NCBI RefSeq assembly: GCF_016862115.1
Contig: NZ_BOMI01000080.1
Location: 1 to 39,186, forward strand
Origin: Paractinoplanes deccanensis
GTDB taxonomy: Bacteria > Actinomycetota > Actinomycetes > Mycobacteriales > Micromonosporaceae
Reading direction: 5' to 3'
DNA: 39,186 nt
This document shows, one piece after another, positions 30,142 to 39,186 of this stretch. Each line of letters starts with the position of its first letter. Within the stretch, counting starts at the first letter, position 1. The position numbers and the translations under genes were made by a program. A model generated the notes under the pieces. That model was not told the origin of the DNA. It ran no database searches and saw only the letters and a list, made by a program, of their open reading frames with translations.

Positions 30142-30495
30142 GTGGACACTGACTGCCTGTTCTGCCGCATCGTCGCGGGCGAGATTCCCGCGACGGTCGT
30201 GCACGAGACCGACACCACCCTCGCGTTCCGGGACATCGACCCCAAGGCGCCCGTGCACGTGCTGGTCATCCCCAAGAGCCACCATCCCGACGTGGTCACC
30301 CTGGCCCGCGAGGACCCGGCCGGCTCCGCCGGCCTGCTGAGCGCGGCCGCCGCGGTGGCCGAGGCCGAGGGGCTTCTCACCGACGGCTTCCGGCTGCTGT
30401 TCAACACCGGGCCGTACGCCGGGCAGGAAGTGTTCCACGTGCACGGCCACGTCCTCGGCGGCGCGCCCCTCGGTCCCATGCTGGCGCCCCGATGA
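30142..30495 (+). CDS. HIT-family nucleotide hydrolase/transferase
   Basis: The 117 residues begin VDTDCLFCRIVAGEIPATVV, the usual opening of HINT-branch proteins with a CXXC-like Cys pair start. DIDPKAPVHVLVIPKSHH and the histidine triad HVHGHVLGG follow near residue 99. The family cleaves phosphoramidates such as AMP-lysine in the cytoplasm. GTG 30142 has GGAG directly against it, too close for a normal ribosome-binding site, so a leaderless start is likely; an upstream in-frame GTG at 30109 is less probable. The next gene overlaps by ATGA. Its place before phoH is conserved in actinobacteria. Confidence 0.93.
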   Translation: MDTDCLFCRIVAGEIPATVVHETDTTLAFRDIDPKAPVHVLVIPKSHHPDVVTLAREDPAGSAGLLSAAAAVAEAEGLLTDGFRLLFNTGPYAGQEVFHVHGHVLGGAPLGPMLAPR

Positions 30496-31868
30496 GCGCG
30501 CAGGACCGCTACGAGCGGGCCGCCCGCAAGGCCCAGGCCGACGGCCGCGTCCCGGCCCTGTCGGTCGCGCTGCACCGCGCCGACCGCGAGCCCTGGGTCT
30601 TCACCGTCGGCGACTCCGGCAACCCGGCACACCCACTGACGCCCGACACCCGCTTCCGGATCGGGTCGATCACCAAGACCTTCACCGCCGTGCTCGTGCT
30701 CCAGTGCCGCGACGAGGGCCTGCTCGACCTCGACGACCCGATCGCCGAGCACCTCGACGTGCCGGCGCACGGCGACGCCACCGTCCGGCGGCTGCTCTCG
30801 CACACCGCCGGGTTCCAGCGCGAGCCGTACGGCGACGTCTGGGACACCCTCGTCGCGCCCGACGACGCCGGCCTGATCGCCGAGCTCGACCGCGCCGAGC
30901 GGGTGCTGCCCAACGCCCGCCGGTGGCACTACTCCAACCTCGGCTTCGCCGTCCTCGGCCAGCTCGTCGCCAAGCTGCGCGGCAGCACCTGGGCCGCGGT
31001 CCTGCAGGAGCGCATCCTCGACCCGCTGCGGCTCACCGGCACCACGCTCGAGCCGCCCGCGCAGGCCGCCGTCGGCTACATCGTCGACGCCTACTCCGAC
31101 GCCGCCCGGCCCGAGCCGCAGACCGACCTCGGCGGGGTCGGTCCCGCCGCCCAGCTCTGGAGCACCGCGAGCGACATGGCCACCTGGGCCGGCTTCCTCG
31201 CCCACCCCGAGATCGCCGACCCGGACGGCAAGGTCCTGTCCACCGCCACGCTCGAGGAGATGCGCTTCCCGGCCACGACCACCAACGAGACGCTCTGGTC
31301 GATCGGCTGGGGCCTCGGCCTCATCCTGATCCCGCACCCCAAGCGCGTGGTCGACATCGGCCACGACGGCGCGATGCCCGGCTTCCTCGCCGGCGCCTAC
31401 GGCCGCCGTGGCAACGGCCTCCCGCCCGGCCTCGCCGCCGCGGTGCTCGGCTCCTCCGGCACCGCCGGCGAGATCAACGGCCTGGTGCCCGAGCTGCTGC
31501 GGCTCGCGGCCGAGCTCGACCCCGCCGAGATCCGGCCGTGGCGCGCCGCGCCGCCCGCGCCCCCGGAATACCGCTCGGCGCTCGGCCCGTGGTGGGGCGA
31601 GGGCACCCAGTTCCTCTTCTCCTGGCACGGGGGCGCGCTCCAGGCCCGCTCCGCCGAGGCGCCCGCCGACACCCCGCCCGCGATCTTCGAGCCGCTGGCG
31701 GACCGGCCGGACGTCCTGCGTACCGTCTCCGGCCGCGAGACCGGGGAACTGCTGCGCCTCACCCGCGACCGGGACGGCGAGGTCATCCGGATGCACTGGG
31801 CCACCTACCGCTTCACCCGGCTCCAGGAGGGCTTCGACGGGGGCCTCGCCTCCGACGGCCCGCTCTAG
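30492..31868 (+). CDS. Serine hydrolase of the beta-lactamase/penicillin-binding-like family
   Basis: This 458-residue class C-type serine hydrolase has the nucleophile motif SITK at 59-62 (GSITKTFTA), the tyrosine motif YSN at ~147 (WHYSNLGFAVLG) and a third motif GHDG at ~290 in DIGHDGAMPGF. A C-terminal beta-rich domain (~350-455) carries no catalytic motif. No signal peptide is visible, so it probably acts in the cytoplasm as an esterase, D-aminopeptidase-like enzyme or amidase; true beta-lactamase activity is unlikely. ATG 30492 overlaps the HIT stop, and GCGCCCCG gives little ribosome-binding signal, so it depends on coupling. Confidence 0.9.
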   Translation: MSAQDRYERAARKAQADGRVPALSVALHRADREPWVFTVGDSGNPAHPLTPDTRFRIGSITKTFTAVLVLQCRDEGLLDLDDPIAEHLDVPAHGDATVRRLLSHTAGFQREPYGDVWDTLVAPDDAGLIAELDRAERVLPNARRWHYSNLGFAVLGQLVAKLRGSTWAAVLQERILDPLRLTGTTLEPPAQAAVGYIVDAYSDAARPEPQTDLGGVGPAAQLWSTASDMATWAGFLAHPEIADPDGKVLSTATLEEMRFPATTTNETLWSIGWGLGLILIPHPKRVVDIGHDGAMPGFLAGAYGRRGNGLPPGLAAAVLGSSGTAGEINGLVPELLRLAAELDPAEIRPWRAAPPAPPEYRSALGPWWGEGTQFLFSWHGGALQARSAEAPADTPPAIFEPLADRPDVLRTVSGRETGELLRLTRDRDGEVIRMHWATYRFTRLQEGFDGGLASDGPL

Positions 31869-32036
31869 CGCATCACCGCCGCCCGCCCGCCCGATCCAGC
31901 GATAATGGCATCGGCGAGCGGGCGGGCGAGCGGATACGATGGCACGATCCTTCAGAGCACGCCGCCCGTGCCCCGCAGAGCAGGCAGGGTGACGCAGAGA
32001 ACGAGAGCAGGTGGCGGAGGCCTTCCAGGCCGCCCT

Positions 32037-34187
<2,151 letters not shown>

Positions 34188-34209
34188 ATCAAGGGGTAAA
34201 CGCACCGCT

Positions 34210-34680
34210 ATGTCCATCGAGATCGCCAACGAGTCGGGAGTCGAGGTCGACACCGACGCGATCCTCGCGGTGGCCCGGTACGCGCTCGACGAGATGGGGG
34301 TCAACCCGCTCGCCGAGCTGTCGATCCTGCTCGTCGACATCGACTACATGGCCGAGCTCAACCACCGCTGGATGGGTGGTGACGGGCCCACCGACGTTCT
34401 CGCGTTCCCGATGGACGAGGGCAGCGTCGACCACGGTCCCGGCGAGGCGGGCACGGGGGAGCCGGCGCTGCTCGGCGACATCGTGCTCGCCCCCGAGGTG
34501 GCGGCGAAACAGGCCGTGGCCGCCGGGCACTCCGCCGCCGACGAGCTGCACCTGCTGACCGTGCACGGCGCGCTGCACCTGCTGGGCTACGACCACGCCG
34601 AGCCGGAGGAGGAGCGGGAGATGTTCGGCCTGCAGAACAAGCTCCTCCAGGCCTGGCGGGCCAGTCGGAAGACCGGCTGA
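34210..34680 (+). CDS. ybeY: Endoribonuclease YbeY (rRNA maturation)
   Basis: The 156 residues include the zinc motif HGALHLLGYDH (about residues 118-128), which holds the three metal histidines. NHRWMGGDGPTDVLAFPMDE and GDIVLAPE are also typical of YbeY. It is a metal-dependent RNase needed for 16S rRNA 3'-end maturation and ribosome quality control. ATG 34210 follows AAGGGG at ~11 nt, 22 nt after phoH. The next gene starts 3 nt after its stop, so phoH-ybeY-CNNM/CBS-CDA-era form one operon. Confidence 0.96.
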   Translation: MSIEIANESGVEVDTDAILAVARYALDEMGVNPLAELSILLVDIDYMAELNHRWMGGDGPTDVLAFPMDEGSVDHGPGEAGTGEPALLGDIVLAPEVAAKQAVAAGHSAADELHLLTVHGALHLLGYDHAEPEEEREMFGLQNKLLQAWRASRKTG

Positions 34681-34683
34681 CCC

Positions 34684-36060
34684 GTGGACCCCGCCCATCT
34701 ACTCGCGGCGGGCCCGGCTTCCGCGGGCCTGCCCGACCTGCAACTCATCGTCATCGCGGTGGTGCTGGTGTTCCTCGCCGGCCTCGCCTCGATGGCCGAC
34801 GCGGCGCTGGGCACGGTGTCGCCGGCGCGCGCCACCGAGATGGCGCGTGAGGGCGAGCGGGGTGCCGGCGCGCTGGCCGCTGTCGCCTCCGACGTCGTAC
34901 GCCATCTCAATCTGCTCCTGCTGCTGCGGCTGCTCTGCGAGCTGACCGCGACCACGCTGATCGCGCTGGTCGCCGTGGACAGCTGGGGGATCGGCTGGAC
35001 GGCCGCCCTGGTCACCGCGGGCACGATGACCGTGGTGAGCTTCGTCGTGGTGGGCGTGGCCCCGCGCACGGTGGGCCGCCAGCACGCGTACGCGGTGGGC
35101 CGCGCGGCCGCGCCCCTGGTGCGCTGGCTGGGCAAGGTGCTCAACCCGCTGGCCTCGCTGCTGATCCTGATCGGCAACGCGGTGACCCCGGGCAAGGGCT
35201 TCCCGGAGGGGCCGTTCGGCAGCCAGGTGGAGCTGCGCGAGCTGGTCGACCTGGCCGAGGAGCGCGGCGTCGTCGAGCACGGCGAGCGCGAGATGATCCA
35301 CTCGGTCTTCGCGCTGGGCGACACGATCGCCCGTGAGGTGATGGTGCCGCGCACCGAGATGGTGTGGATAGAGGGTTCCAAGACGCTTCAGCAGGCGCTC
35401 TACCTCTTCCTGCGCTCGGGCTTCTCGCGCATCCCGGTGATCGGCGAGAGCGTCGACGACGTGCTGGGCGTGCTCTACCTCAAGGACGTGATCCGGCGCA
35501 CCCAGTCGGGCGACCCGGCGTCGACGGCCGTGGCGGTCGCCGAGATGATGCGCCCGGCCACGTTCGTGCCGGAGTCCAAGCCGGTCGACGACCTGCTCTC
35601 CGAGATGCAGGCGGCCCGCAACCACATGGTCATCGTGGTCGACGAGTACGGTGGCACGGCCGGCCTGGTCACCATCGAGGACATCCTCGAGGAGATCGTC
35701 GGCGAGATCACCGACGAGTACGACGTCGAGCGCCCGCCCGTGGAGCACCTGCCCGACGGCGCGGTGCGGGTCACCGCCCGGCTGCCGATCGAGGACCTCG
35801 GCGAGATCTTCAAGGTGGAGCTGCCGGCGGACGAGGTCGAGACGGTCGGTGGCCTGCTGGCGCAGGCGCTGGGCCGGGTGCCGATCCCGGGCGCCACCGT
35901 CGACGTGGGCGGCCTGCACCTGGTCGCCGAGGGAACGACCGGCCGGCGCAACCGGATCGACTCGGTGCTGGTGCGCCGCGCCGACCCGGAGCCGGACGAA
36001 GAAGGAGCCGAGTCGCCTGCCGACTCCGAGACCGAGGAAAGACAGACAGCGGATGCCTGA
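34684..36060 (+). CDS. CNNM/CorC-type membrane protein with CBS pair
   Basis: The 458 residues have an N-terminal DUF21/CNNM membrane domain with four hydrophobic segments (~17-150, starting LIVIAVVLVFLAGLASMADAAL). An acidic helical linker (ELVDLAEERGVVEHGEREMI) leads to a CBS pair (~215-345; VMVPRTEMVWIEG, RIPVIGESVDDVLGVLYLKD, HMVIVVDEYGGTAGLVTIED) and a CorC_HlyC domain (~355-435). The acidic tail is disordered. Members transport or sense Mg2+; the old name hemolysin is misleading. GTG 34684 is 3 nt after ybeY. The next gene starts 8 nt inside its end. Confidence 0.93.
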   Translation: MDPAHLLAAGPASAGLPDLQLIVIAVVLVFLAGLASMADAALGTVSPARATEMAREGERGAGALAAVASDVVRHLNLLLLLRLLCELTATTLIALVAVDSWGIGWTAALVTAGTMTVVSFVVVGVAPRTVGRQHAYAVGRAAAPLVRWLGKVLNPLASLLILIGNAVTPGKGFPEGPFGSQVELRELVDLAEERGVVEHGEREMIHSVFALGDTIAREVMVPRTEMVWIEGSKTLQQALYLFLRSGFSRIPVIGESVDDVLGVLYLKDVIRRTQSGDPASTAVAVAEMMRPATFVPESKPVDDLLSEMQAARNHMVIVVDEYGGTAGLVTIEDILEEIVGEITDEYDVERPPVEHLPDGAVRVTARLPIEDLGEIFKVELPADEVETVGGLLAQALGRVPIPGATVDVGGLHLVAEGTTGRRNRIDSVLVRRADPEPDEEGAESPADSETEERQTADA

Positions 36061-36433
36061 CACCTTCGCCGCTGCCGCCGTGCCGGCGGCCGACGGCGGC
36101 GCCCTGAGCGCCGAGGACAACAAGCTGGTCACCCTGGCGCGCTCGGCGCGGGCCCGGGTGGGTGCGGCCGAGGGCGCTGCGGTACGAGACCAGGACGGCC
36201 GGACGTACGCGGCGGCCACGGTGGCGCTGCCCTCGCTGGCGATCAGCGCGCTGCAGCTGGCGGTGGCGTCGGCGGTGGCCTCGGGCGCGTCGTCGATCGA
36301 GGCGGCCGCGGTGGTGACGGAGGCCGAGGAGCTCGACGGGGCGGGGCACGCGGCGGTGCGCGACCTGGCACCGTCGGCGCCGATCCATGTGGCGGGCCCG
36401 AGCGGCACCCTGCGCGGCACGGTCACCGCATGA
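36053..36433 (+). CDS. Cytidine deaminase-like protein without zinc ligands
   Basis: The 126 residues show the outline of a cytidine deaminase: KLVTLARSARARVGAAEGAAVRDQDG, then TYAAATVALPSLAISALQLA and VASGASSIEAAAVV. Yet the HAE/CAE zinc ligand and proton donor position reads ISAL, and the PCxxC motif is missing (DLAPSAPIHV). So it cannot be a normal zinc deaminase. The same degenerate protein is found between the CBS gene and era in many actinobacteria, which suggests a conserved structural or regulatory role. ATG 36053 overlaps the upstream gene by 8 nt, and the stop overlaps the era ATG (ATGA). Confidence 0.8.
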   Translation: MPDTFAAAAVPAADGGALSAEDNKLVTLARSARARVGAAEGAAVRDQDGRTYAAATVALPSLAISALQLAVASAVASGASSIEAAAVVTEAEELDGAGHAAVRDLAPSAPIHVAGPSGTLRGTVTA

Positions 36434-37911
36434 GCGAAGCACGCGACGAACGCGCTCGTGATCGCCGGGCCGGCGCCCAGCGTGAAGCTCGCTCTGCCGG
36501 CGGCGACGCGCGGGAAGCGGGCGCTGGGGCGGGCGCGGCCGGTTCCGGGGCGCGCGGGGCCGGGTCGGGGGACAAAAGCGGCAAGCGGCCCATGGCGGAC
36601 GGCGAGCGTCGGCTGACAGCGGGGGAGCGCAATGAGCTTCGCCGTCAGGAGCGCCGGGCCGCCCGCCGCACGGACAACGCGGCGAGCGAGCCGCGGCGCG
36701 GATCGTCCCAGCGCGGCTCCGGTGGCGCCCGCGGCACCGACTCGTCGCGGGCGGCCGGCGCCGCTCGCGGTGGCGGTTCTTCTCGTCCGGCCGGCGCCTC
36801 TCGCAGTGGTGGTGCTTCTCGTGCGGCCGGTGCCTCGCGGGGCGGCGACTCTCCTCGCGCTGGGGGTTCCGATGGGGCGGGCTCACCGCGTACACCTGCG
36901 TCGCGGGAGAAAGCCGCCCCGGGTGACCACACGGGCAGTGAGCGCAAGCCTGTCACCGCGAGTGAGCCGCGGCGTGATCAGGGGCCGAAGCGGCACCGGC
37001 ATCGCGAGGCGGCGCGGATCGAGGCGGGCGACGACGTCTATCGGGCGGGGTTCGCGTGTTTCGTCGGGCGGCCGAACGCCGGGAAGAGCACGCTGACCAA
37101 CGCGATCATCGGGCAGAAGATCGCGATCACGTCGAACAAGCCGCAGACGACGCGGCATGTCATCCGGGGCATTCTGCACCGGGAGAACGCGCAGCTCGTG
37201 CTGGTCGACACGCCGGGGCTGCACCGGCCGCGCACGCTGCTCGGCGAGCGGCTCAACGATCTCGTGCGCGAGGTGTGGAGCGAGGTCGACGTGATCGGCG
37301 TCTGCTTCCCGGCGGACGAGCCGGTGGGGCGCGGCGACCGGTTCATCTCGGCCGAGATGGCCGAGCTCAAGGCGACGATCATCGCGGTGGTGACCAAGGT
37401 CGACCTGGTCGACCCGGCGACGCTGGCGAAGCACCTGATCGCGGTGAGTGAGCTTCACGACTTCGCGGACATCGTTCCGGTGAGCGCGGTGTCGGGACAC
37501 CAGGTGCAGACGCTGGTGGATGTGCTCGTCAAGCACCTGCCGGAGTCGCCGCAGCTCTACCCCGACGACGTGCTGACCGATGAGCCCGAGCAGGTGCTGA
37601 TCGCCGAGCTGATCCGCGAGGCGGCGCTCGAGGGGGTGCGGGACGAGCTGCCCCACTCGATCGCGGTGCTGGTCGAGGAGATGATGGTCGAGAACGGCGT
37701 CACGAAGATCTATGCCGATCTGTACGTCGAGCGCGACAGCCAGAAGTCGATCGTGATCGGCTCGCGCGGCGCCCGCCTCAAGGAGGTCGGCAGCCGTGCC
37801 CGGGCGGAGATCGAGAGTCTTCTCGGCTCGCGCGTGTATCTCGATCTTCACGTTCGGGTAGCGAAGGAATGGCAGCGCGACCCGCGGCAACTCCGGAAAC
37901 TCGGCTTCTGA
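36430..37911 (+). CDS. era: GTPase Era with long disordered N-terminal extension
   Basis: Of 493 residues, the canonical Era (~300) occupies the C-terminal part. G1 is GRPNAGKST at ~213, G2 lies in NKPQTTRH, G3 is DTPGLHRP, G4 is TKVD (usually NKxD) and G5 is VSAVSG. The KH domain carries SRGARLKEVGSRARAEIESL near the end. Era binds the 3' end of 16S rRNA and checks 30S assembly. The first ~200 residues are Arg/Gly/Ser/Ala-rich repeats (RAAGASRGG-like), strongly basic and certainly disordered, as in RNA-binding tails. ATG 36430 is coupled to the upstream stop. An internal start near VYRAGFACFVG would give standard Era, but no ribosome-binding site was found. Confidence 0.93.
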   Translation: MSEARDERARDRRAGAQREARSAGGDAREAGAGAGAAGSGARGAGSGDKSGKRPMADGERRLTAGERNELRRQERRAARRTDNAASEPRRGSSQRGSGGARGTDSSRAAGAARGGGSSRPAGASRSGGASRAAGASRGGDSPRAGGSDGAGSPRTPASREKAAPGDHTGSERKPVTASEPRRDQGPKRHRHREAARIEAGDDVYRAGFACFVGRPNAGKSTLTNAIIGQKIAITSNKPQTTRHVIRGILHRENAQLVLVDTPGLHRPRTLLGERLNDLVREVWSEVDVIGVCFPADEPVGRGDRFISAEMAELKATIIAVVTKVDLVDPATLAKHLIAVSELHDFADIVPVSAVSGHQVQTLVDVLVKHLPESPQLYPDDVLTDEPEQVLIAELIREAALEGVRDELPHSIAVLVEEMMVENGVTKIYADLYVERDSQKSIVIGSRGARLKEVGSRARAEIESLLGSRVYLDLHVRVAKEWQRDPRQLRKLGF

Positions 37912-37915
37912 CCAG

Positions 37916-37983
37916 GCAAACCGGACACATCAAGATCTAAACCATGTAATACGTCGATTATGGGATAACTCACGCTGGTTTGC
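37916..37983 (+). promoter_or_regulatory. AT-rich probable promoter region flanked by a 7-bp inverted repeat
   Basis: GCAAACC (37916-37922) and GGTTTGC (37977-37983) flank an AT-rich stretch with TAATAC and GGATAACT, between era and the acyltransferase gene. The composition marks a promoter for the latter; exact -35/-10 boxes could not be fixed. Confidence 0.35.
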
Positions 37984-38017
37984 GGCTTTCGACCCGACTT
38001 GGGTAACAACGAAGCCT

Positions 38018-39142
38018 ATGCGGAACCGGTACCTGGACCTCTTGCGTGCCGCGGCAACCGTCCGGGTCGTGGTCTACCACTCCAGCGGCTGGGCGGCCCT
38101 GACGATCGTCTTCCCCGCCATGTCGGTGATGTTCGCGCTGGCGGGCAGCATGATGGCGGCGTCGCTCGACCGCCACGGACCCCGGGCGGTGGAGCGCCGC
38201 CTGCACCGGCTGCTGCCCGCCCTCTGGGCCCTGGTGGCGGTCGCCGTGCCGTGCATGCTGGTCGGCGGGCTCGTCTGGGACTGGAAGGTGCTGCTCTGGG
38301 CCTTCCCCCTGGAGGACCCGCCGGCCACCGGCTTCTGGCTCGAGGGCCTGGCCGCGATGTGGTACCTGCGAGACTTCCTCTGGTTCGTGCTCGTCTCGCC
38401 GCTGATCCTCCCCGTGTTCCGCAGATTCCCCCTGATCACCCTGGCAATCCCGTACGCGGGACTCGCCGTGATCACCTTCGCGGGCCTGACGCCGCCGGCC
38501 GTGCTCCGCGACTTCTGCCTCTACGGCAGCGCCTGGCTGCTCGGCTTCGCCCACCACGACGGCCTGCTCTCGCGGGGAAGCCTCCTCTTCCGGCACCGAT
38601 GGTGGCTCGCCGGCGTGCTGGGCGCCGCCGCCGCGGCCTGGGCGCTGACCCACCCGGGGCCGCGCGGGCTCGACCTCAACGACATCCCGCTGGCGAACGC
38701 GCTCTGGTCGACGGCGTTCATCCTGATCGCGCTGAGCGTGAACCCTGCGATCCCGTCGCGGCGGGCGCTGACCGTGCTCAACGCCCGGGCCCTGACGATC
38801 TACCTGTGGCACGTGCCGCTCATCCTGCTGGTGGTCCGGCTGGCCGAGGCCACCGGCCTGCCCGTGCTCGGCTGGGTGGGCATCTCGTGGCGGCTGGTCG
38901 TGGTCGCCGCCCTGCTGGCGCTGGCCGTGATGGCGATCGGCTGGGTCGAGGACTGGTCGGCGGGCCGCCGCCCCACCCTCATCCCGGGCGGCCGGCCCCG
39001 CGCCGTGCCGGTCTCACCGGCGCCCGTCTCTGCGGCGCCCGTCTCTGCGGCGCCCGTCTCTGCGGCGCCCGTCTCTGCGGCGCCCGTCTCTGCGGCGCCC
39101 GCCTATTCGGAGGCCGTCGCCACGGGACGCGAGCTCGTCTGA
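38018..39142 (+). CDS. Acyltransferase-3 family membrane protein
   Basis: The 374 residues have about ten membrane segments. The start RYLDLLRAAATVRVVVYHSSGW is the family signature, with the likely catalytic His at the end of the first helix. Arg-rich cytoplasmic loops (ERRLHRLLPALW) and a late YLWHVPLILLVV helix follow. Such proteins move acyl groups from CoA across the membrane onto sugars, lipids or antibiotics; the acceptor is unknown. The C-terminal ~45 residues are a Pro/Ala/Val/Ser tail with five APVSA repeats. ATG 38018 lies behind GTAACAACGAAG, a weak ribosome-binding site. The gene stands apart from the era operon. Confidence 0.9.
   Translation: MRNRYLDLLRAAATVRVVVYHSSGWAALTIVFPAMSVMFALAGSMMAASLDRHGPRAVERRLHRLLPALWALVAVAVPCMLVGGLVWDWKVLLWAFPLEDPPATGFWLEGLAAMWYLRDFLWFVLVSPLILPVFRRFPLITLAIPYAGLAVITFAGLTPPAVLRDFCLYGSAWLLGFAHHDGLLSRGSLLFRHRWWLAGVLGAAAAAWALTHPGPRGLDLNDIPLANALWSTAFILIALSVNPAIPSRRALTVLNARALTIYLWHVPLILLVVRLAEATGLPVLGWVGISWRLVVVAALLALAVMAIGWVEDWSAGRRPTLIPGGRPRAVPVSPAPVSAAPVSAAPVSAAPVSAAPVSAAPAYSEAVATGRELV
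39020..39094 (+). repeat. 15-bp tandem repeat, five copies, in the acyltransferase tail
   Basis: Five identical copies of a 15-bp unit (GCGCCCGTCTCTGCG) lie in frame and encode Ala-Pro-Val-Ser-Ala each. A sixth degraded copy follows. Identity of all copies implies recent expansion. Confidence 0.95.
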
Positions 39143-39186
39143 CGCCGCTTGTCGTGGGGCGTTGCTTGTCGTTCTGGCGTCGCTTG

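Noticed and set aside
28057..30495. 812-codon plus-strand frame ending in the HIT protein
   Set aside because: Only the last 117 residues match a known family. The rest is antisense to GH3, so the HIT gene starts at 30142.
39143..39186. Possible further gene or repeat at the right edge
   Set aside because: Only 44 bp remain, with a CGCTTGTCGT-like motif recurring. That is too short to call.

Overview
The window is very GC-rich, with GTG starts, ATGA stop/start overlaps and several leaderless-type promoters. Its gene order (lepA, hemW, hrcA, dnaJ, rsmE, HIT, phoH, ybeY, CNNM/CBS protein, cytidine-deaminase-like, era) is that of actinobacteria. Protein similarity recalled from memory points to the Micromonosporaceae, perhaps Actinoplanes; this is an inference. 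No tRNA, rRNA, CRISPR array, insertion sequence or phage gene was seen.

Layout. (1) 1-9.5 kb: a truncated MOSC protein carrying in-frame octapeptide repeats, lepA, a small GlsB-type membrane protein, a 7TM-GAF-PAS protein without an output domain, a membrane-anchored lysozyme-like protein, an enoyl-CoA hydratase, hemW, a DUF4870 protein and hrcA preceded by a clear CIRCE operator. (2) 9.5-10.7 kb: dnaJ. (3) 10.7-20.5 kb: an accessory block between dnaJ and rsmE. It holds a small unknown gene, then a catabolic island: IclR regulator and TRZ/ATZ-type amidohydrolase on the minus strand, divergent from CaiB-type CoA-transferase, citryl-CoA-lyase-like protein, LigB-like and LigA-like extradiol dioxygenase subunits and an MDR oxidoreductase. 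An ECF sigma factor with a CU044_5270-type partner follows. (4) 20.5-22.2 kb: a membrane protein and rsmE. (5) 22.4-30.1 kb: a second accessory block with a translationally coupled pair (AdoMet-decarboxylase-like plus GNAT/autoinducer-synthase-like), a divergent heterodimeric ABC exporter with extreme NBD asymmetry, a lone receiver domain and a GH3 beta-glucosidase under a CebR-like operator. (6) 30.1-37.9 kb: HIT protein, serine hydrolase, phoH interrupted by an intein, ybeY, CNNM/CBS protein, degenerate cytidine deaminase and era with a long disordered N-terminus. (7) An acyltransferase-3 membrane protein closes the window.

How the parts work together. HrcA should repress the hrcA-dnaJ heat-shock unit through CIRCE. 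The IclR protein probably controls the divergent catabolic operon through a helically phased array of CGGAC half-sites. That operon looks like an aromatic ring-cleavage route in which a CoA-transferase and a citryl-CoA-lyase-like enzyme would process the cleavage product. The phoH-ybeY-CBS-CDA-era run is a compact ribosome/RNA-maintenance operon.

Most interesting: a PhoH intein with the W-C-T residues of class 3 inteins and an intact-looking LAGLIDADG endonuclease; the SpeD-like/GNAT pair; the ABC exporter whose first subunit has lost Walker A, the Walker B Asp and the H-loop His; the CoA-linked extradiol pathway; the four-half-site operator array; and GC-rich tandem repeats that start at or just after stop codons.
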